DNA of 64,000 bases from Bacillus sp. NEB1478 (lineage in GTDB: Bacteria; Bacillota; Bacilli; Bacillales; Fictibacillaceae): assembly GCF_031582965.1 (NCBI RefSeq), contig NZ_CP134049.1, positions 1,054,001 through 1,118,000 of the forward strand, written 5' to 3'. The notes beneath the pieces are model-generated. The model was not told the DNA's origin, did not search any database, and saw only the letters and a program-made list of their open reading frames with translations. Below, piece after piece: positions 24,751 to 33,760 of the stretch (positions are counted from its first letter, which is position 1; each line of letters begins with the position of its first letter). A program made the translations under genes and the position numbers.

Positions 24751-25993
24751 ATGTTTCTCCTTTGTTTGCTTCGAACTTTCCTCTTTGAATAAAAGCTATC
24801 ACACTAATTAGACACAATCCACTAGAAGTACAAATGAAAATCGGGATTACGCCGAATATGTTTGCAAGGATTCCACCAGCAAGCGGGCCAATTAGAGAAG
24901 CCAGCATCATGACACTTCCAATAGTACCAAGTGTTCGTCCACTCATTTCGGAAGGGGTTTCTTTCATAACATTTGATTGAAACGGAATAAAAACCAAACC
25001 CGCCCCAATACATGCTAAGAAAGTGACAGCAGGCGCCCAGATCATTGGTGCAGATAGATCTATATCTGTGAAGAGGGCAAGACTTAAAAATCCTAATCCT
25101 AATACAAAAATACCTGCAGACATTGCGTTTATTGCTTTTTTAATTTCGTACTTACTCAAGATGAGTCCACTAACTAAGAACCCAGCTCCAGATGCTGTCA
25201 TAACAATACCGAGTACTTTCGGAGAGGATCCTTCAAGTTCTCTAAATAGAGTAACAAACTGTGAATCTGACATTTGAATCACAAACATAGTAATGGCCAT
25301 TAAAATTGTTCCATAAAAAATCATTGGGAGACTTTTAATAAATGTAAACCCTTCGAGCAATTCTTTGATAAAGTTCTTTTCTGTTTTCTCAGTTGTCGCT
25401 TCATTTTTAATTGTTCTTGATGTATTTGCTGGAATGTTAAGTAAAAGAAGTGCTGAGAGGAGGAATGTAATAGCATCTAGTATGAAAATAATATTGAAAC
25501 TCCATAAAGTAAGAAGAAAACCGCTCAAGGCAGGACCGATAATTTTTGTGCCGCTTTCAATTACGGAGCTTATGGAAGCAGCCTGCTGCATGTGATGATC
25601 CGGAACAATTTCTTTTAATTTTCCATTTTTTGCAGGATTAAAAACAGTCGAAAAAAACCCTAGACCAAATAATAGTGCATATATGTGCCAAAGCTCTGTT
25701 GCAAATACGAGACCAAAAATAATAACGCTTCGAGCTGCATCTGCAACAATCATAATGTACTTTCTTTCCCACCGGTCTGCAAATACTCCAGATATTGGTC
25801 CTAGAATCGTCATTGGTAAAGCTAATGACAACATGATAAATGAGACTTGAAGTGGTGAAGCTTCCCATTTAAGTCCAACAAGGGTGAACACAGCCAGAAT
25901 GGAAAGCCAATCACCGAGATTGGAAATTAATTGAGCAGATATTAAAAATTGATAAGGTCTGCTTTTTAACAGTTTTTCTGATGTTTGTTCCAC
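24704..25993 (-). CDS. MFS efflux transporter (YfiS-like)
   Basis: 429 residues, 12 predicted helices. The N-terminal MFS segment is QFLISAQLISNLGDWLSILA, motif A is VFADRWERKY, and a second-half counterpart is KYEIKKAINAMSAGIFVLG. It belongs to the MFS_3/macrolide-type exporter group. GTG start 25993 is 8 bases from AGGAG. First gene of the operon with the TetR regulator; probably exports a hydrophobic compound sensed by that regulator. Confidence 0.9.
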   Translation of the reverse strand: MEQTSEKLLKSRPYQFLISAQLISNLGDWLSILAVFTLVGLKWEASPLQVSFIMLSLALPMTILGPISGVFADRWERKYIMIVADAARSVIIFGLVFATELWHIYALLFGLGFFSTVFNPAKNGKLKEIVPDHHMQQAASISSVIESGTKIIGPALSGFLLTLWSFNIIFILDAITFLLSALLLLNIPANTSRTIKNEATTEKTEKNFIKELLEGFTFIKSLPMIFYGTILMAITMFVIQMSDSQFVTLFRELEGSSPKVLGIVMTASGAGFLVSGLILSKYEIKKAINAMSAGIFVLGLGFLSLALFTDIDLSAPMIWAPAVTFLACIGAGLVFIPFQSNVMKETPSEMSGRTLGTIGSVMMLASLIGPLAGGILANIFGVIPIFICTSSGLCLISVIAFIQRGKFEANKGETYVTESKGQPQRRAEA

Positions 25994-26016
25994 AAAATCA
26001 GCTCCTAATTATAAAG

Positions 26017-26054
26017 TGACATCCATGTCATTATTATAATTGACATAGATGTCA
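26017..26054. promoter_or_regulatory. Twin palindromic operators upstream of the MFS-TetR operon
   Basis: TGACATCCATGTCA (26017-26030) and TGACATAGATGTCA (26041-26054) are two copies of TGACATNNATGTCA with centres 24 bases apart. Including flanks they form a larger inverted repeat. They lie 24-61 bases upstream of the pump start, covering the expected promoter, as TetR operators do. Confidence 0.8.
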
Positions 26055-26087
26055 CTTTGCAACTGATTTTTCTAAAAAATACCAAAA

Positions 26088-26112
26088 AACCTCCCGTTTA
26101 AGATGGGAGGTT
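26088..26112 (-). terminator. pckA terminator
   Basis: On the minus strand AACCTCCC pairs with GGGAGGTT and is followed by TTTTTGG. It ends pckA just before the efflux operon promoter region. Confidence 0.85.
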
Positions 26113-26126
26113 AGTTAGATATTAGA

Positions 26127-27710
26127 TTATGAAAGTGGACCAGCGTTCATAATTTCAGGCGAGACAGCTTTAAATTTTTCAAAGTTTGCTTTGAACTTTG
26201 CTGCTAATTCTTTTGCTTTTACGTCGTATTGATCTTGGTTTTCCCATGTTTTCTTCGGTTGAAGAACTTGATCGGGTACACCAGGACAATGAGTTGGGAT
26301 GTGCAGTCCGAATACCGGATCTACAACAGTTTCAACAGATGTAAGTTCACCTTCAAGCGCAGCTTGCACCATTGCACGCGTATAGCCAAGGTTCATACGC
26401 TTTCCGACACCGTATTCCCCGCCAGACCATCCAGTGTTGACAAGGTATACTTGAACGTTGTGCTGGTCGATTTTCTTACCAAGCATTTCTGCATAAACCG
26501 TTGCTGGCAGCGGCAAGAATGGAGCTCCAAAACATGTTGAGAAAGTAGCTTGCGGTGAAGTAACTCCTCTTTCTGTTCCTGCAAGTTTACTTGTGTATCC
26601 AGAAAGGAAATGATACATCGCTTGTTCTTTCGTTAACTTACTGATTGGAGGCAATACGCCAAACGCATCAGCTGTTAAGAATACAATCGTATTTGGATGT
26701 CCAGCTACACTTGGCTGGATAACATTTGGAATTGCGTCTACAGGGTATGCAGCACGTGTGTTTTCAGTTAAAGTTGAATCTTTATAGTCGGCGATTCGCG
26801 AATTCTCATCAATCATCACATTCTCTAAAACGCTTCCAAATCGGATTGCATTCCAGATTTGCGGCTCTTTTTCATATGAAAGATCGATTGTTTTTGCATA
26901 ACATCCGCCTTCGATATTGAAAACACCAGTATTCGCCCATCCATGCTCATCATCACCAATTAGTCTGCGGTTAGGATCTGCCGATAATGTTGTTTTCCCA
27001 GTTCCTGAAAGACCAAAGAATAATGCCACATCGCCTTCATTTCCAACGTTTGCAGAACAATGCATGGATAGAATTCCTCTCTCAGGAAGCAAGAAGTTCA
27101 TAACAGAGAAGATGGACTTTTTGATTTCGCCAGCATATTCTGTTCCACCGATTAATACGATGCGTTTTTCAAATGATATAATAATAAACGTTTCAGAGTT
27201 CGTTCCATCTTCTGCAGGATTAGCTAGAAATCCAGGTGCTGAAACCACTGTGAATTCTGATTCGTGTCCAGCTAATTCGCTTTCGTTAGGACGTACGAAC
27301 ATCTGATGTGCAAATAAGTTATGCCATGCGTATTCATTAACTACTTGAATAGGAAGACGGTATTCTTTGTCTGCACCTGCGAATCCTTTAAATGAAAATA
27401 ACTCTTCTTTGCTGCCTAAGTATTGAAGTACTTTTTTATACAATTTATCGAAATTTTCGGGTGAGAAAGGCTTATTTACTTTTCCCCAATCAATTAGATC
27501 TTTCACGGAGGCGTCTTCAACGATAAATTTGTCTTCTGGTGACCGTCCTGTATATTTACCAGTAGTTGCTCGAAGCGCACCTGTAGATGTAAGAATGCCT
27601 TCATTACGGTTTAACGATTTTTCAACTAGTACCGGGACAGGTAAATTCTGGTGAGTCGTTTGACGAGTCACAAGTTCATTTAAAGTTGTCGTAAATTCCA
27701 ATGTATTCAT
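26127..27710 (-). CDS. pckA: Phosphoenolpyruvate carboxykinase (ATP)
   Basis: Converts oxaloacetate and ATP to PEP and CO2 in gluconeogenesis. From the Met at 27710 the protein is 527 residues, the same length as B. subtilis PckA. Motifs: [16 protein letters not shown] near the N-terminus, the P-loop [18 protein letters not shown] (kinase-2) and the PEPCK signature near residue 230. A Met at 27725 sits directly on the AAAGG site and is unlikely; a CTG at 27719 is possible. A TATACT -10 lies upstream. Position beside metK matches B. subtilis. Confidence 0.97.
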   Translation of the reverse strand: MNTLEFTTTLNELVTRQTTHQNLPVPVLVEKSLNRNEGILTSTGALRATTGKYTGRSPEDKFIVEDASVKDLIDWGKVNKPFSPENFDKLYKKVLQYLGSKEELFSFKGFAGADKEYRLPIQVVNEYAWHNLFAHQMFVRPNESELAGHESEFTVVSAPGFLANPAEDGTNSETFIIISFEKRIVLIGGTEYAGEIKKSIFSVMNFLLPERGILSMHCSANVGNEGDVALFFGLSGTGKTTLSADPNRRLIGDDEHGWANTGVFNIEGGCYAKTIDLSYEKEPQIWNAIRFGSVLENVMIDENSRIADYKDSTLTENTRAAYPVDAIPNVIQPSVAGHPNTIVFLTADAFGVLPPISKLTKEQAMYHFLSGYTSKLAGTERGVTSPQATFSTCFGAPFLPLPATVYAEMLGKKIDQHNVQVYLVNTGWSGGEYGVGKRMNLGYTRAMVQAALEGELTSVETVVDPVFGLHIPTHCPGVPDQVLQPKKTWENQDQYDVKAKELAAKFKANFEKFKAVSPEIMNAGPLS

Positions 27711-27940
27711 ATCAGACAGTACCATCCTTTATTCTAGAGTGATATATTCGAAAATTAGTATAACACATTAACTTAAATAATGTATACTATTTTATGAAAG
27801 CGTTCCAAAAAAGTTCTTCATACTCATAATTAATTGTGAAAAATGTACGAATCATCATAATATTGAATGCGGTTCCAATTGTTTAATTTTTCACTTCTTT
27901 CTATATAATATGGAATATACAGTTTTAAAGCCAGTTTCTA

Positions 27941-27969
27941 TTGACAGGTTAAGATCATTACGCTATCAT
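27941..27969 (+). promoter_or_regulatory. metK promoter
   Basis: TTGACA (27941-27946) and TATCAT (27964-27969) are separated by 17 bases. RNA would start near 27976, just before the S-box. Confidence 0.82.
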
Positions 27970-27985
27970 ATTTCGAGAACGGCTA

Positions 27986-28113
27986 CTCTTATTCTGAGTA
28001 GGTGGAGGGACAGGCCCTATGAAACCCAGCAACCGACATTTCGGTGGATGATCATCATCCTTAAGAATGAAAAGGTGCTAACCTGCAAGGTGTAATACCT
28101 TGGAAAATAAGAG
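27986..28113 (+). ncRNA. SAM-I (S-box) riboswitch
   Basis: P1 is CTCTTAT/ATAAGAG. Between them are the conserved AGGTGGAGGGACAGGCCC, ATGAAACCCAGCAACC, GGTGCTAA and the 3' AAGGTGTAATACCTTGGAAAA-like segment. SAM binding favours the terminator at 28136, so metK is switched off when SAM is plentiful. Confidence 0.97.
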
Positions 28114-28135
28114 GTTGAAGGCATATGTATTTAAA

Positions 28136-28181
28136 CCTTTTCCTCGTGATTGAATTCGTCAAACAGGGAAGGGCTTTTTTT
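28136..28181 (+). terminator. S-box expression-platform terminator
   Basis: CCTTTTCCT pairs with AGGGAAGGG (two G-U) around a 20-base loop and is followed by CTTTTTTT. It lies 92 bases before metK. Confidence 0.85.
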
Positions 28182-28272
28182 ATGCCATTTTACAGGCGAA
28201 GAACATAAAATATGCAAATAGATAAGAATAAAGTACCGTATCATTGAAAGTAGATAAAGGGAGGATATTCAA

Positions 28273-29478
28273 TTGTCCAAAAAAGTAAGTCGTCGTTTAT
28301 TTACATCTGAATCCGTAACAGAAGGGCATCCAGATAAAATTTGTGACCAAATTTCAGATGCCATCTTAGATGAAATCCTAGCAAATGATCCAAATGCTCG
28401 TGTAGCTTGTGAAACTTCAGTTACAACAGGTCTAGTGCTTGTTGCTGGTGAAATCACAACTTCAACATATGTTGACATTCCGAAAGTCGTACGTGAAACG
28501 ATTAAAGAAATCGGTTATGATCGTGCGAAATACGGCTTTGACTCTGAAACATGTGCAGTTCTAACGTCTATCGATGAGCAATCTGCTGATATCGCTATGG
28601 GTGTAGACCAAGCACTTGAAGCACGCGAAGGTTCAATGACAGATGCTGAGATCGAAGCAATTGGTGCTGGTGACCAAGGGTTAATGTTCGGCTTTGCTTG
28701 TAACGAGACTGAAGAGCTTATGCCTCTTCCAATCTCATTAGCGCACAAGCTTTCTCGCCGTTTAACTGAAGTACGTAAGAGTGAAGAAATTCCTTACTTA
28801 CGTCCTGATGGTAAAACACAAGTAACGGTTGAATACGATGAAAACGACAAACCGGTTCGTATTGATACAATCGTTATTTCAACTCAGCACCATCCTGAAA
28901 ACACACTGGAAGAAATCCAAAAAGATGTTAAAGAAAAAGTTATTTTACCAGTAGTTCCAGCTGAATTAATTGATGAGAACACGAAGTATTTCATCAATCC
29001 GACTGGCCGTTTCGTAATCGGCGGACCACAAGGTGATGCTGGTCTTACAGGACGTAAAATCATCGTTGATACTTACGGAGGCTACGCTCGTCACGGTGGC
29101 GGTGCATTCTCTGGTAAGGATGCTACAAAAGTTGACCGCTCTGCTGCTTATGCTGCACGTTACGTTGCAAAAAACATCGTAGCTTCAGGTCTGGCAGACA
29201 AAGTTGAAGTTCAGCTTGCTTATGCAATCGGTGTTGCACAACCTGTATCGATCGCTGTTAACACTTTTGAAACAGGTAAAGTATCTGAAGAAGTTCTTGT
29301 TGAGCTTGTTCGTAACAACTTTGACCTTCGTCCAGCAGGAATCATTAAAATGCTTGATCTTCGCCGTCCAATCTACAAGCAAACAGCTGCTTACGGTCAC
29401 TTCGGACGTACTGACATCGCGCTTCCTTGGGAGCAAACTGATAAAGCAGAAGAACTTAAAAATCAAGCGAATATCTAA
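28273..29478 (+). CDS. metK: S-adenosylmethionine synthetase MetK
   Basis: Makes SAM from methionine and ATP. 401 residues with the family signatures [12 protein letters not shown] (about 14-25), [12 protein letters not shown] and GGGAFSGKD. Start TTG at 28273 after GGGAGG. Codon choice is more biased than in its neighbours, as expected for a highly expressed gene. Controlled by the upstream S-box. Confidence 0.98.
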   Translation: MSKKVSRRLFTSESVTEGHPDKICDQISDAILDEILANDPNARVACETSVTTGLVLVAGEITTSTYVDIPKVVRETIKEIGYDRAKYGFDSETCAVLTSIDEQSADIAMGVDQALEAREGSMTDAEIEAIGAGDQGLMFGFACNETEELMPLPISLAHKLSRRLTEVRKSEEIPYLRPDGKTQVTVEYDENDKPVRIDTIVISTQHHPENTLEEIQKDVKEKVILPVVPAELIDENTKYFINPTGRFVIGGPQGDAGLTGRKIIVDTYGGYARHGGGAFSGKDATKVDRSAAYAARYVAKNIVASGLADKVEVQLAYAIGVAQPVSIAVNTFETGKVSEEVLVELVRNNFDLRPAGIIKMLDLRRPIYKQTAAYGHFGRTDIALPWEQTDKAEELKNQANI

Positions 29479-29487
29479 TAATACAAA

Positions 29488-29520
29488 AAGCAGACCTCAA
29501 ACTGAGTGTCTGCTTTTTTA
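29488..29520 (+). terminator. metK terminator
   Basis: AAGCAGAC pairs with GTCTGCTT around a 12-base loop, followed by TTTTA. Confidence 0.88.
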
Positions 29521-29531
29521 GTTTATTTTGA

Positions 29532-29618
29532 CCAAATGTGGATTTATTGGCACTTAATGTGGAATTAATCAAAATTACGTGGAAATATTCGGATTAACAG
29601 TGGAATTATTAAATTTCA
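29532..29618. repeat. Four imperfect 21-nt-period repeats
   Basis: GTGGA recurs at 29538, 29559, 29579 and 29600 (periods 21, 20, 21). Read on the minus strand the units start TAATTCCAC, TATTTCCAC, TAATTCCAC and TAAATCCAC, close to the TAATCCAAC core of the array at 11744. It lies between the metK terminator and the convergent PAP2 gene. Confidence 0.75.
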
Positions 29619-29648
29619 ATCCTTCATTAAAAGCGGATAATCCATTTT

Positions 29649-30200
29649 TTAATTAAAATAAGGCAGTATAACTTCATTTACTAAGAAAAAGGAAAGAAAA
29701 CTTGAACTTATCCCTAAAATCATACCTGCAATGACATCAGTAGGATAATGCAATCCCAAATACATACGGGATATTGCTACTAATAGAGCTCCAACTAATA
29801 AAAACACGCCGATAAAAGGGTCTAATACGATTAAAGGCGTCACTATAGAGAAGATGGCAGTAGTGTGACCTGAAGGAAACGAGTGATCTTTTAATGGATT
29901 ATCTCCAGTGATTGTATCTGGGAGCGATAAGTAAGGCCGTTTGCGCGGATATATTTTTTTGACGATCGATACAGGTATGTGACTGAGGATTAATGAAAGT
30001 AAACAAACGAATCCCCAAGATTTTAATGGATCAGGAAGAACGATTAAAAGAAAAAGAGTAGTCGAAATGGTAAAAGCCGCACCGCCTAGATGTGTCCATA
30101 CATGAAAAAATCGGTCTAACGAGTAGTTGTGTGATCTACCATTTATTTGACGGAAAATTGTGCATTCTTTTTCATAAAGCCAACCCATAACTTTTATCAT
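29649..30200 (-). CDS. PAP2-family membrane phosphatase
   Basis: 183 residues, five or six membrane helices. The three-part phosphatase motif is complete: KKIYPRKRP, then PSGHTTA, then SRMYLGLHYPTD with the catalytic His. Members dephosphorylate undecaprenyl pyrophosphate or phosphatidylglycerol phosphate; the exact substrate is open. ATG 30200 is 9 bases after AGGAGGG. It is followed downstream of cotJ on the same strand but with a 120-base gap. Confidence 0.9.
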   Translation of the reverse strand: MIKVMGWLYEKECTIFRQINGRSHNYSLDRFFHVWTHLGGAAFTISTTLFLLIVLPDPLKSWGFVCLLSLILSHIPVSIVKKIYPRKRPYLSLPDTITGDNPLKDHSFPSGHTTAIFSIVTPLIVLDPFIGVFLLVGALLVAISRMYLGLHYPTDVIAGMILGISSSFLSFFLVNEVILPYFN

Positions 30201-30320
30201 ACTAAAAATCCCTCCTATTCATTGTAGCTACTATAATCATAGTTGCTAAATGTTAGGAGGAGATTAATGGATTGTAAATATTTATAAAAAATTGAAATAC
30301 TGCCTTCATAGTAACTTCCT

Positions 30321-30890
30321 TTAAAAGAAAATTTTTCGGTCTCTTTCTTCTTTTAAAATTTCTACCGCTTCCCTAAAACGCTGAGAGTGAATAATTTCCC
30401 TTTCTCTTAAAAAACGGAGTGAATCATTTAAATCAGTATCATCTGACAGGTTGATAATCCATTGATAGGTTGCACGTGCCTTTTCTTCAGCAGCTATGTC
30501 TTCATACAAATCAGCGATTGGATCTCCTTTTGCTGCTATGTAACTCGCAGTAAACGGAACACCTGCTGCATTATGATAAAAAATAGCGCTATCGTGATTG
30601 GCGTAATGGGCATCAATTCCGGCATTCTTTAACTGTTCCGGAGTAGCATCCTTTGTCAGCTTATAAATCATTGTAGCTATCATCTCAAGATGTGCAAATT
30701 CTTCTGTACCAATATCCGTCAGCAGTCCGATTACTTTGTCGGGAATGGAGTACCTTTGATTTAAGTATCTTAACGCTGCCGCCAATTCTCCATCAGCACC
30801 TCCATATTGTTCAATTAAATATTTGGCAAGTGTAGGATTGCATGTAGATACTTTTACTGGATACTGAAGCTTTTTTTCGTAGATCCACAT
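30321..30890 (-). CDS. cotJC: Spore coat protein CotJC (manganese-catalase family)
   Basis: 189 residues. It has the di-manganese ferritin-like fold: ELAAALRYLNQRY, GTEEFAHLEMIATMI, EDIAAEEKARATYQWI and REREIIHSQRFREA, each with Glu/His ligands. In B. subtilis CotJC is a spore coat component made under SigE; orthologues are annotated as Mn catalase. Third gene of cotJABC. AGGAGG precedes the ATG. Confidence 0.95.
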   Translation of the reverse strand: MWIYEKKLQYPVKVSTCNPTLAKYLIEQYGGADGELAAALRYLNQRYSIPDKVIGLLTDIGTEEFAHLEMIATMIYKLTKDATPEQLKNAGIDAHYANHDSAIFYHNAAGVPFTASYIAAKGDPIADLYEDIAAEEKARATYQWIINLSDDTDLNDSLRFLREREIIHSQRFREAVEILKEERDRKIFF

Positions 30891-30908
30891 CTATGAATAC
30901 CTCCTATT

Positions 30909-31172
30909 TTATATCTGCCAAGGCCATGGTCCGCTGTTCCAGTTCCAAGGCATTCCAGAATAGCTGTTTCCGTATTGCTGAAGTGGACCATATTTGGATT
31001 CGATTGCTCGTTTTATCTTTTTTCTTTGCTGGGCATATTGGTTAAATTGTTGTACTGCATTTGAATCTTGAGGATGTGTGTCTAAATACAAGGTTAGTTC
31101 TACAAGAACGAAGTCAACCGCTTGAAGTTCTTCCATCCACTGATAAAACTCTTCAGGCAATGTTTGCTGCAA
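30909..31172 (-). CDS. cotJB: Spore coat protein CotJB
   Basis: 87 residues, helical N-terminal part (EEFYQWMEELQAVDFVLVEL, LYLDTHPQD) and a Gly/Trp/Pro-rich tail (GNSYSGMPWNWNSGPWPW). This is the usual CotJB layout. It is 18 bases before cotJC and 5 bases after cotJA, so the three are one operon. Confidence 0.92.
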   Translation of the reverse strand: MQQTLPEEFYQWMEELQAVDFVLVELTLYLDTHPQDSNAVQQFNQYAQQRKKIKRAIESKYGPLQQYGNSYSGMPWNWNSGPWPWQI

Positions 31173-31177
31173 AGTTA

Positions 31178-31399
31178 TTACCTCCTTCTTGCATAAGGAT
31201 TTTCGTAATAATCATAAAATGCAGGCCAGAGAGTGCCTTTCTTTAAAGCTTCTTTTGGAGAAAACTGCGGCAGGTCATAAGGTTGGAATCCCATATATAA
31301 ATTAGGAGGAGTTGAGTAAAATTTTTCTCCAATCGGTGGGCAAGGATCGAAAGGGCTGTGGTATGGGACGTATGATTTTGTGCTAGAATTCCGATTCAT
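31178..31399 (-). CDS. cotJA: Spore coat-associated protein CotJA
   Basis: 73 residues: SYVPYHSPFDPCPPIGEKFY, PPNLYMGFQPYDLPQFSP and LKKGTLWPAFYDYYENPY, the CotJA pattern of Pro/Tyr-rich sequence. The Met at 31399 follows AGGTGG; an earlier Met at 31420 overlaps that site. First gene of the operon. SigE control is known in B. subtilis; I could not assign a clear SigE promoter. Confidence 0.92.
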   Translation of the reverse strand: MNRNSSTKSYVPYHSPFDPCPPIGEKFYSTPPNLYMGFQPYDLPQFSPKEALKKGTLWPAFYDYYENPYARRR

Positions 31400-31541
31400 C
31401 AAAATAAAACCACCTTTCAAAAGAGTCTCTAAACCATTCTATTCCTAATGAACAGGTTATCATGACTTAATCATCTCAATTTCTTATTGACTATGGTAAA
31501 ATAATGGGCAAATCATTCTAAAAAAATGAGGTGAACGACTT

Positions 31542-31913
31542 ATGTATGAAGGGATCCATCATGTCTCCGTTTTAGTGACAAATTTGAAGGAATCTTTATA
31601 TTTTTACGAGGGTATTTTAGGATTTAAACAAAATAAAAAACGCCCTCAGTTTGATTTTCCGGGCGTTTGGTATGATATTGGGAATACTCAATTGCATTTG
31701 ATTCAATATCCTGATGGGAAAGCTCGAAGGAACACAACTCAAATTGATAGCAGGGACGGGCATTTTGCTGTCCGAGTAAAAGATATGGAGAAATTATTGC
31801 AAATTCTTGACCATCATAAAATTCCTTACCTCAATAAAGAAATAAACAAGACAGATTGGCATCAAGTTTATGTAAGTGACCCTGACGGTAATCTAATTGA
31901 ATTCAACGCTTAG
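31542..31913 (+). CDS. VOC-superfamily (glyoxalase/dioxygenase-like) protein
   Basis: 123 residues with two beta-alpha-beta-beta-beta repeats: HHVSVLVTNLKESLYFYEGI in the first and GHFAVRVKDMEKLLQILDHH in the second. Metal-ligand candidates are His in IHHVSV, His in LHLIQ, His in GHFAV and Glu in NLIEF. The gene could be a glyoxalase I-like, fosfomycin-type or dioxygenase-type enzyme; substrate unknown. It overlaps the convergent ytoA by 11 bases. Confidence 0.85.
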   Translation: MYEGIHHVSVLVTNLKESLYFYEGILGFKQNKKRPQFDFPGVWYDIGNTQLHLIQYPDGKARRNTTQIDSRDGHFAVRVKDMEKLLQILDHHKIPYLNKEINKTDWHQVYVSDPDGNLIEFNA

Positions 31914-32421
31914 GTTGAAGAGACTTATAGTATTGCCCTTTTTCGTAATATTCACGGCGAATACGATCCATATCTTTAATATCATCATCATTTAATTCAC
32001 GAACTACTTTTGCTGGTCTTCCGAATGCTAATGTGTTTGGCGGGATGACTTTTCCAGGAGGAACAAGACTGCCAGCCCCTATAAAAGCACCTTTGCCGAT
32101 TTGTGCACCATCAAGTACTAAAGAACCCATTCCGATCAGTGCGTTCTCTTCAATCGTACAGCTGTGAAGGATGACACTATGACCAATTGTTACACCATCT
32201 TTAATATGAAGGGTCCTGTTAGGGCTTTGATGTAAAACAGAATTATCTTGCACGTTAACATACTTTCCTATGATTGTTGGGGAAACATCTCCCCGAATCG
32301 ATGTGTTGAACCAAATCGAGGAGCACTCACCGATTTGAACATCACCGGTTATCGTTACATAATCTGCAATAAAAGCAGTTTCAGAAATTTTCGGTTTTTT
32401 ATCTTGATAAGGATAAATCAT
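31903..32421 (-). CDS. ytoA: Gamma-carbonic anhydrase-like hexapeptide protein YtoA
   Basis: 172 residues. Left-handed beta-helix with hexapeptide repeats (VTITGDVQIGECSSIWFN, GVTIGHSVILHSCTIEENAL). The three metal-binding His are in VLHQSP, IGHSV and LHSCT. It is like YrdA/Cam-type gamma carbonic anhydrases; many such proteins show little activity, so function is uncertain. B. subtilis YtoA has the same size. Confidence 0.9.
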   Translation of the reverse strand: MIYPYQDKKPKISETAFIADYVTITGDVQIGECSSIWFNTSIRGDVSPTIIGKYVNVQDNSVLHQSPNRTLHIKDGVTIGHSVILHSCTIEENALIGMGSLVLDGAQIGKGAFIGAGSLVPPGKVIPPNTLAFGRPAKVVRELNDDDIKDMDRIRREYYEKGQYYKSLQPKR

Positions 32422-32497
32422 AGTTTCACTTCCTGTTATCTTTTAGTTAACTATAGTGTAGCAAATTATTCCGTTTTTTTTATATGGAAATTTAAAT

Positions 32498-32878
32498 GCT
32501 CTTTTCTAAAAGATTGTTGCTATTAAATCTTTTTTAATGTCTTCTTTGAATAGTTGGTTGTAGTGTAAGGTGGGAGACTCCTCGAAAATAAAATTCAATT
32601 TTCTTCGTGCGATGTCTTGCTGCCGGAGCTTTCCTTGTCCTGCCGGGACAGGCGGGCAGTCCGAAAAGCGGAAGCGGTTTGGTCAGCCCCGACAAGCAAA
32701 AGGGAAAGGGGCTAAGAAGGCGCTTTTTGCCTTAAGGACCATTAACCTTTTGACCTCGAGGGGCTAACCGCTGTAGCTAGACAGGTGAGACACTTAAAAG
32801 TGAAACGTTACGAATGTGGCTCACCGCCTGCCCCGCGGAAAGCGAGCACCTGGAACGGAAATCAACCAATTGCAAGGG
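32498..32878. repeat. Dispersed Bacillaceae repeat, long copy
   Basis: Shares blocks in the same order with 61794-62045: GCTCTTTTCTAAA-GATTGTTGCT, AGTTGrTTG...AAGGTG, CTCGAAAAT, TTTTCTTCGTGCGAT, TTCCTTGTCCTGC and CCCCGCGGAAAGCGAGCA followed by AACGGAAATCAACCA. The ends (GTTGrTTG and AATCAACC) are inverted. This copy has about 130 extra bases (about 32689-32818) with two GC-rich stems (AGCCCC/GGGGCT; AAGGC/GCCTT). It lies directly before ytpA. Small ORFs in it are not convincing genes. Confidence 0.8.
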
Positions 32879-32932
32879 TCAATGGCAACAACGTTTACGA
32901 AAATAGCTATTTTTAAAAAAGAGGGTGATTAT

Positions 32933-33736
32933 ATGTGGAAATGGACAACAAGCCAGGAAGCCATAGGAACAGTAGTGGTTGTCCACGGCGCAAATGAACA
33001 TCATGGAAGATATGATTGGGTTATCAATCAATTTAATGCAGCAGGTTTTCATTGTGTCTCTGGCGATCTCCCTGGGCAAGGAACAACAACAAGACGCAGA
33101 GGGCACATTGATGCGTTCGATGAATACATTTTCGCGATTGAAAACTGGGTAGCTGAAGCTCATAAGTTTGGTCTGCCCGTATACATTCTCGGTCATAGCA
33201 TGGGCGGTTTGGCCGTAATAAGAACATTAATAGAAAAGAAACTCTCCATAAAAGCTTTAATTTTGTCTTCACCATGTCTCGGGTTGTCACATCATACTTC
33301 GAAAGGGAAAGAAGTTCTTTCCTTGTTATTAAATAAATTGGCCCCAGGAGTTCGTCTTGCTACCGGTTTACCTGAAGGAAGTGCAACTCGTAATGAAGAG
33401 ATTCGGGTACGTGATAAAGAAGATAAACTTATTGTGAAAAAGGTATCAGTGAGATGGTACAGAGAGCTAACAGCCTCAATGAAGTATGTGTTTGATCACT
33501 ATAAAAGCTTTCCGAACATCCCGGTGCTGCTTTTACAAGCTGGCGATGACTTAATTGTGGATAAAGAATCGGTAAAACAATGGTTTAACGGTGTAAACCT
33601 TGAAGAAAAATGGTATAAAGAATTTCCTTCCCTATACCATGAAGTGCTTAATGAGCCAGAACGCGATCAAGTTTTTGATTATGTAAAAAGATTTTTGTTA
33701 TTGCATAGTGAAATCAATAAAGGAAAAGGTAAGTAA
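32933..33736 (+). CDS. ytpA: Alpha/beta hydrolase YtpA (lysophospholipase type)
   Basis: 267 residues. Nucleophile elbow GHSMGG (about 86-91), oxyanion VVHGANEHHGRYD, acid in LLQAGDDLIVD and catalytic His in LYHEVLNEPE. B. subtilis YtpA is a phospholipase linked to the lysophospholipid bacilysocin. ATG 32933 follows GAGGGTG; the frame remains open upstream only through the repeat element, so the upstream part is not coding. Operon with ytpB (24-base gap). Confidence 0.9.
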   Translation: MWKWTTSQEAIGTVVVVHGANEHHGRYDWVINQFNAAGFHCVSGDLPGQGTTTRRRGHIDAFDEYIFAIENWVAEAHKFGLPVYILGHSMGGLAVIRTLIEKKLSIKALILSSPCLGLSHHTSKGKEVLSLLLNKLAPGVRLATGLPEGSATRNEEIRVRDKEDKLIVKKVSVRWYRELTASMKYVFDHYKSFPNIPVLLLQAGDDLIVDKESVKQWFNGVNLEEKWYKEFPSLYHEVLNEPERDQVFDYVKRFLLLHSEINKGKGK

Positions 33737-33760
33737 AGAACGTTACAAAGGAGCCCTGAC

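Noticed and set aside
27795-27808. cre-like sequence TGAAAGCGTTCCAA upstream of pckA
   Set aside because: The right half misses two consensus positions, and pckA in B. subtilis is controlled by CcpN rather than directly by CcpA. Not strong enough to list as a site.
32570-32767. Open frame in the dispersed repeat
   Set aside because: Composed wholly of repeat sequence, not conserved between the two copies, and without a ribosome site.
32816-32932. In-frame upstream extension of ytpA
   Set aside because: Encoded by the end of the dispersed repeat. The family-like N-terminus and GAGGGTG site place the start at 32933.
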